Of a stretch of DNA of 64,000 bases, positions 62,743 through 64,000 are shown piece after piece (the stretch's first letter is position 1; every line of letters begins with the position of its first letter). Source of the stretch: Symsagittifera roscoffensis (lineage: Eukaryota; Xenacoelomorpha; Acoela; Convolutidae); contig NC_087064.1 in assembly GCF_963678635.1 (NCBI RefSeq), positions 38,492,706 to 38,556,705 on the forward strand, in the 5' to 3' direction. The notes below the pieces were generated by a model. It saw only the letters and a program-made list of their open reading frames with translations, was not told the origin of the DNA and did no database searches. The translations under genes and the position numbers were made by a program.

Positions 62743-64000
62743 TCATACACATTTTGCAGCTAATATCTTGAAAAACTCGGACACATGATCATTCTTACGA
62801 AGGGAAAAAATGGTTCTTATAACTTTTTTCTGTATCAAGAAAATTTCATCAAGATTTGTTTTTGAAGTACATCCGTACGCTATCAAGCCATAGGAAATTA
62901 TTGGAATCACGTATGCCATGTAAAACCTAACTAACGACTGTTTAGAGAAGCATGATCTTATCGGTACAAAACACCATTGAATTTCGACAACTCTTTGCAA
63001 TTTTTTTTTCAGTTTGATTATTAGAATTCAGTTTTTGTCAACTTCGATGCCCAAATATTTAAAAATATCCACATTTTTCATAGTTTGGCCAGCAATTTTG
63101 GAACCCAATAGGTCTTTTCCAAAAGCCATTAGTTTACTCTTGTGTGTATTAATCGATAGCTTGTTGACATTGCACCAGTCATGTATGCCCTGGACATCTT
63201 TGCTGACATCTTTTAAAAACATTGGTGTTTTGTCAGAACCTACAATTGCAGTGTCACCAGGAAAAACACTTATTTCAGTTACTTCCTTAATAATTGAAAT
63301 ATCTTTGATTTATATCAAAAACAATAAAGGACCCAAAACTGAGCCCTGGACCACAAGTATTTTTTCTAAAGACGAATTTATGGTACCATCAGTCACATTT
63401 TGTATCCTGTTAATTAAATAGTTCTGTGACAAATTTACAAATTTTCCACGAAAGCCATTTTTTCTAATTTAATGATTAAAATATCATGGTCAACAGTGTC
63501 AAATGCCTTTTTAAAATCCGGAAAGAGGGCCATTCCTTGATCTTTTTGCTCCAAAACTGTGCGCATATATATTCAGTTATCCGTGTAATTGCATGTACAC
63601 ATGAGTGCTTTGGTCTGAACCCAACTTGTTTATGACAAACTATTTTGAATTTCTGTAATATTTTTATCGTTCTTCGGTAAATGAGTTTTTCAAAAACTTT
63701 GCTAATTGTTGAAAGAACGGTAATTGGCCGGCAGTTATTAAAATCAATGACGATTCCACTTTTGAATAAAGCAATTACCCTGGCATTTTTGCAACTATCA
63801 GGAAAAGTCTCTTTGATGAACATTTCATTATAGCAAACAACCATGAGCTTCATAATGACTGGTGCACAAAGTTCAACCACCATATTACTGAACCCATCAT
63901 GACCAGTCGAATGTTTGTTTTTTAATTTCTTGATAACATTTGCCATTTCGTCAGTGTCAGTGGGAAAGAAAACAAAAATCTCGCAATTGCGAGAGATTCT
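62743..64000 (-). pseudogene. Decayed non-LTR (LINE) reverse transcriptase fragment
   Basis: Minus-strand pieces run in LINE order. First comes the RT N-terminal motif with HSTGHDGFS and the FNNCRPITVLS block (63946-63476, open to the window edge). Next is QGSVLGPLLFLI near 63350, then the catalytic block near 63230, then KLSINTHKSKLM and YLGIEV (63222-63028), then a C-terminal part (63000-62743). Several frame changes and stops separate them. The catalytic FADD-type box reads FPGD, so the enzyme would be inactive. It resembles jockey/CR1-type LINEs. The upstream part lies beyond the window. Confidence 0.8.

Noticed and set aside
1-64000. tRNA, rRNA or other structured RNA genes
   Set aside because: None could be recognised by eye on either strand; a covariance-model search would be needed to exclude them.

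Overview
The window is eukaryotic, almost certainly animal, and most of it is transposable elements. The clearest host signal is on the minus strand at about 34.2-34.77 kb. There a short exon encodes a hydrophobic leader, a GT-AG intron of 244 bp follows, and the next exon matches the N-terminal (MNNL) domain of Delta/Serrate-type Notch ligands. The species cannot be fixed. Env-bearing Ty3/gypsy elements and short introns would fit larvacean tunicates or several other invertebrate groups.

Layout: (1) 1-4958 is copy A of a recent segmental repeat (R). It ends with a 410-bp LTR and about 340 bp of leader from element 2. (2) 5185-33850 is element 1, a giant Ty3/gypsy-type LTR element on the minus strand, flanked by 95-bp exact direct repeats. 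Its sense order is 5' LTR, a long repeat-rich leader, a 3180-aa Gag-PR-RT-RH-IN polyprotein ending in a macrodomain-like region, a coiled-coil ORF2, a frame-broken SGNH/GDSL-hydrolase ORF3, a giant ORF4 of unknown function, and the 3' LTR. A 4.15-kb tandem duplication at its 3' end doubles the end of ORF4 and most of the LTR. (3) About 33.95-34.89 kb is host sequence with the Notch-ligand exons. (4) 34893-42336 holds R copies B (partial) and C, with C carrying the start of element 2. (5) 41587-60112 is element 2, an 18.5-kb plus-strand, A-rich Ty3/gypsy element. It has identical-looking 410-bp LTRs, a 4-bp target duplication (AAAG), Gag, PR, RT-RH and IN (broken by stops and frameshifts), two tiny membrane ORFs, a Ser/Thr/Pro-rich ORF, an envelope-like glycoprotein and an unknown 602-aa ORF. 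(6) 60113-62740 is noncoding with foldbacks. (7) 62740-64000 is a decayed non-LTR (LINE) reverse transcriptase on the minus strand.

The most novel material is the accessory gene content of the two giant elements: the TARG1/OARD1-like macrodomain at the end of a gypsy polyprotein, the SGNH hydrolase next to a protein of about 2,330 residues with a second degenerate SGNH-like region, polypurine-tract-like repeats inside pol, and the 95-bp flanking duplication. In element 2 it is the overlapping env-plus-unknown ORF pair and the two small membrane ORFs. All family assignments were made by eye from motifs; no database search was run.
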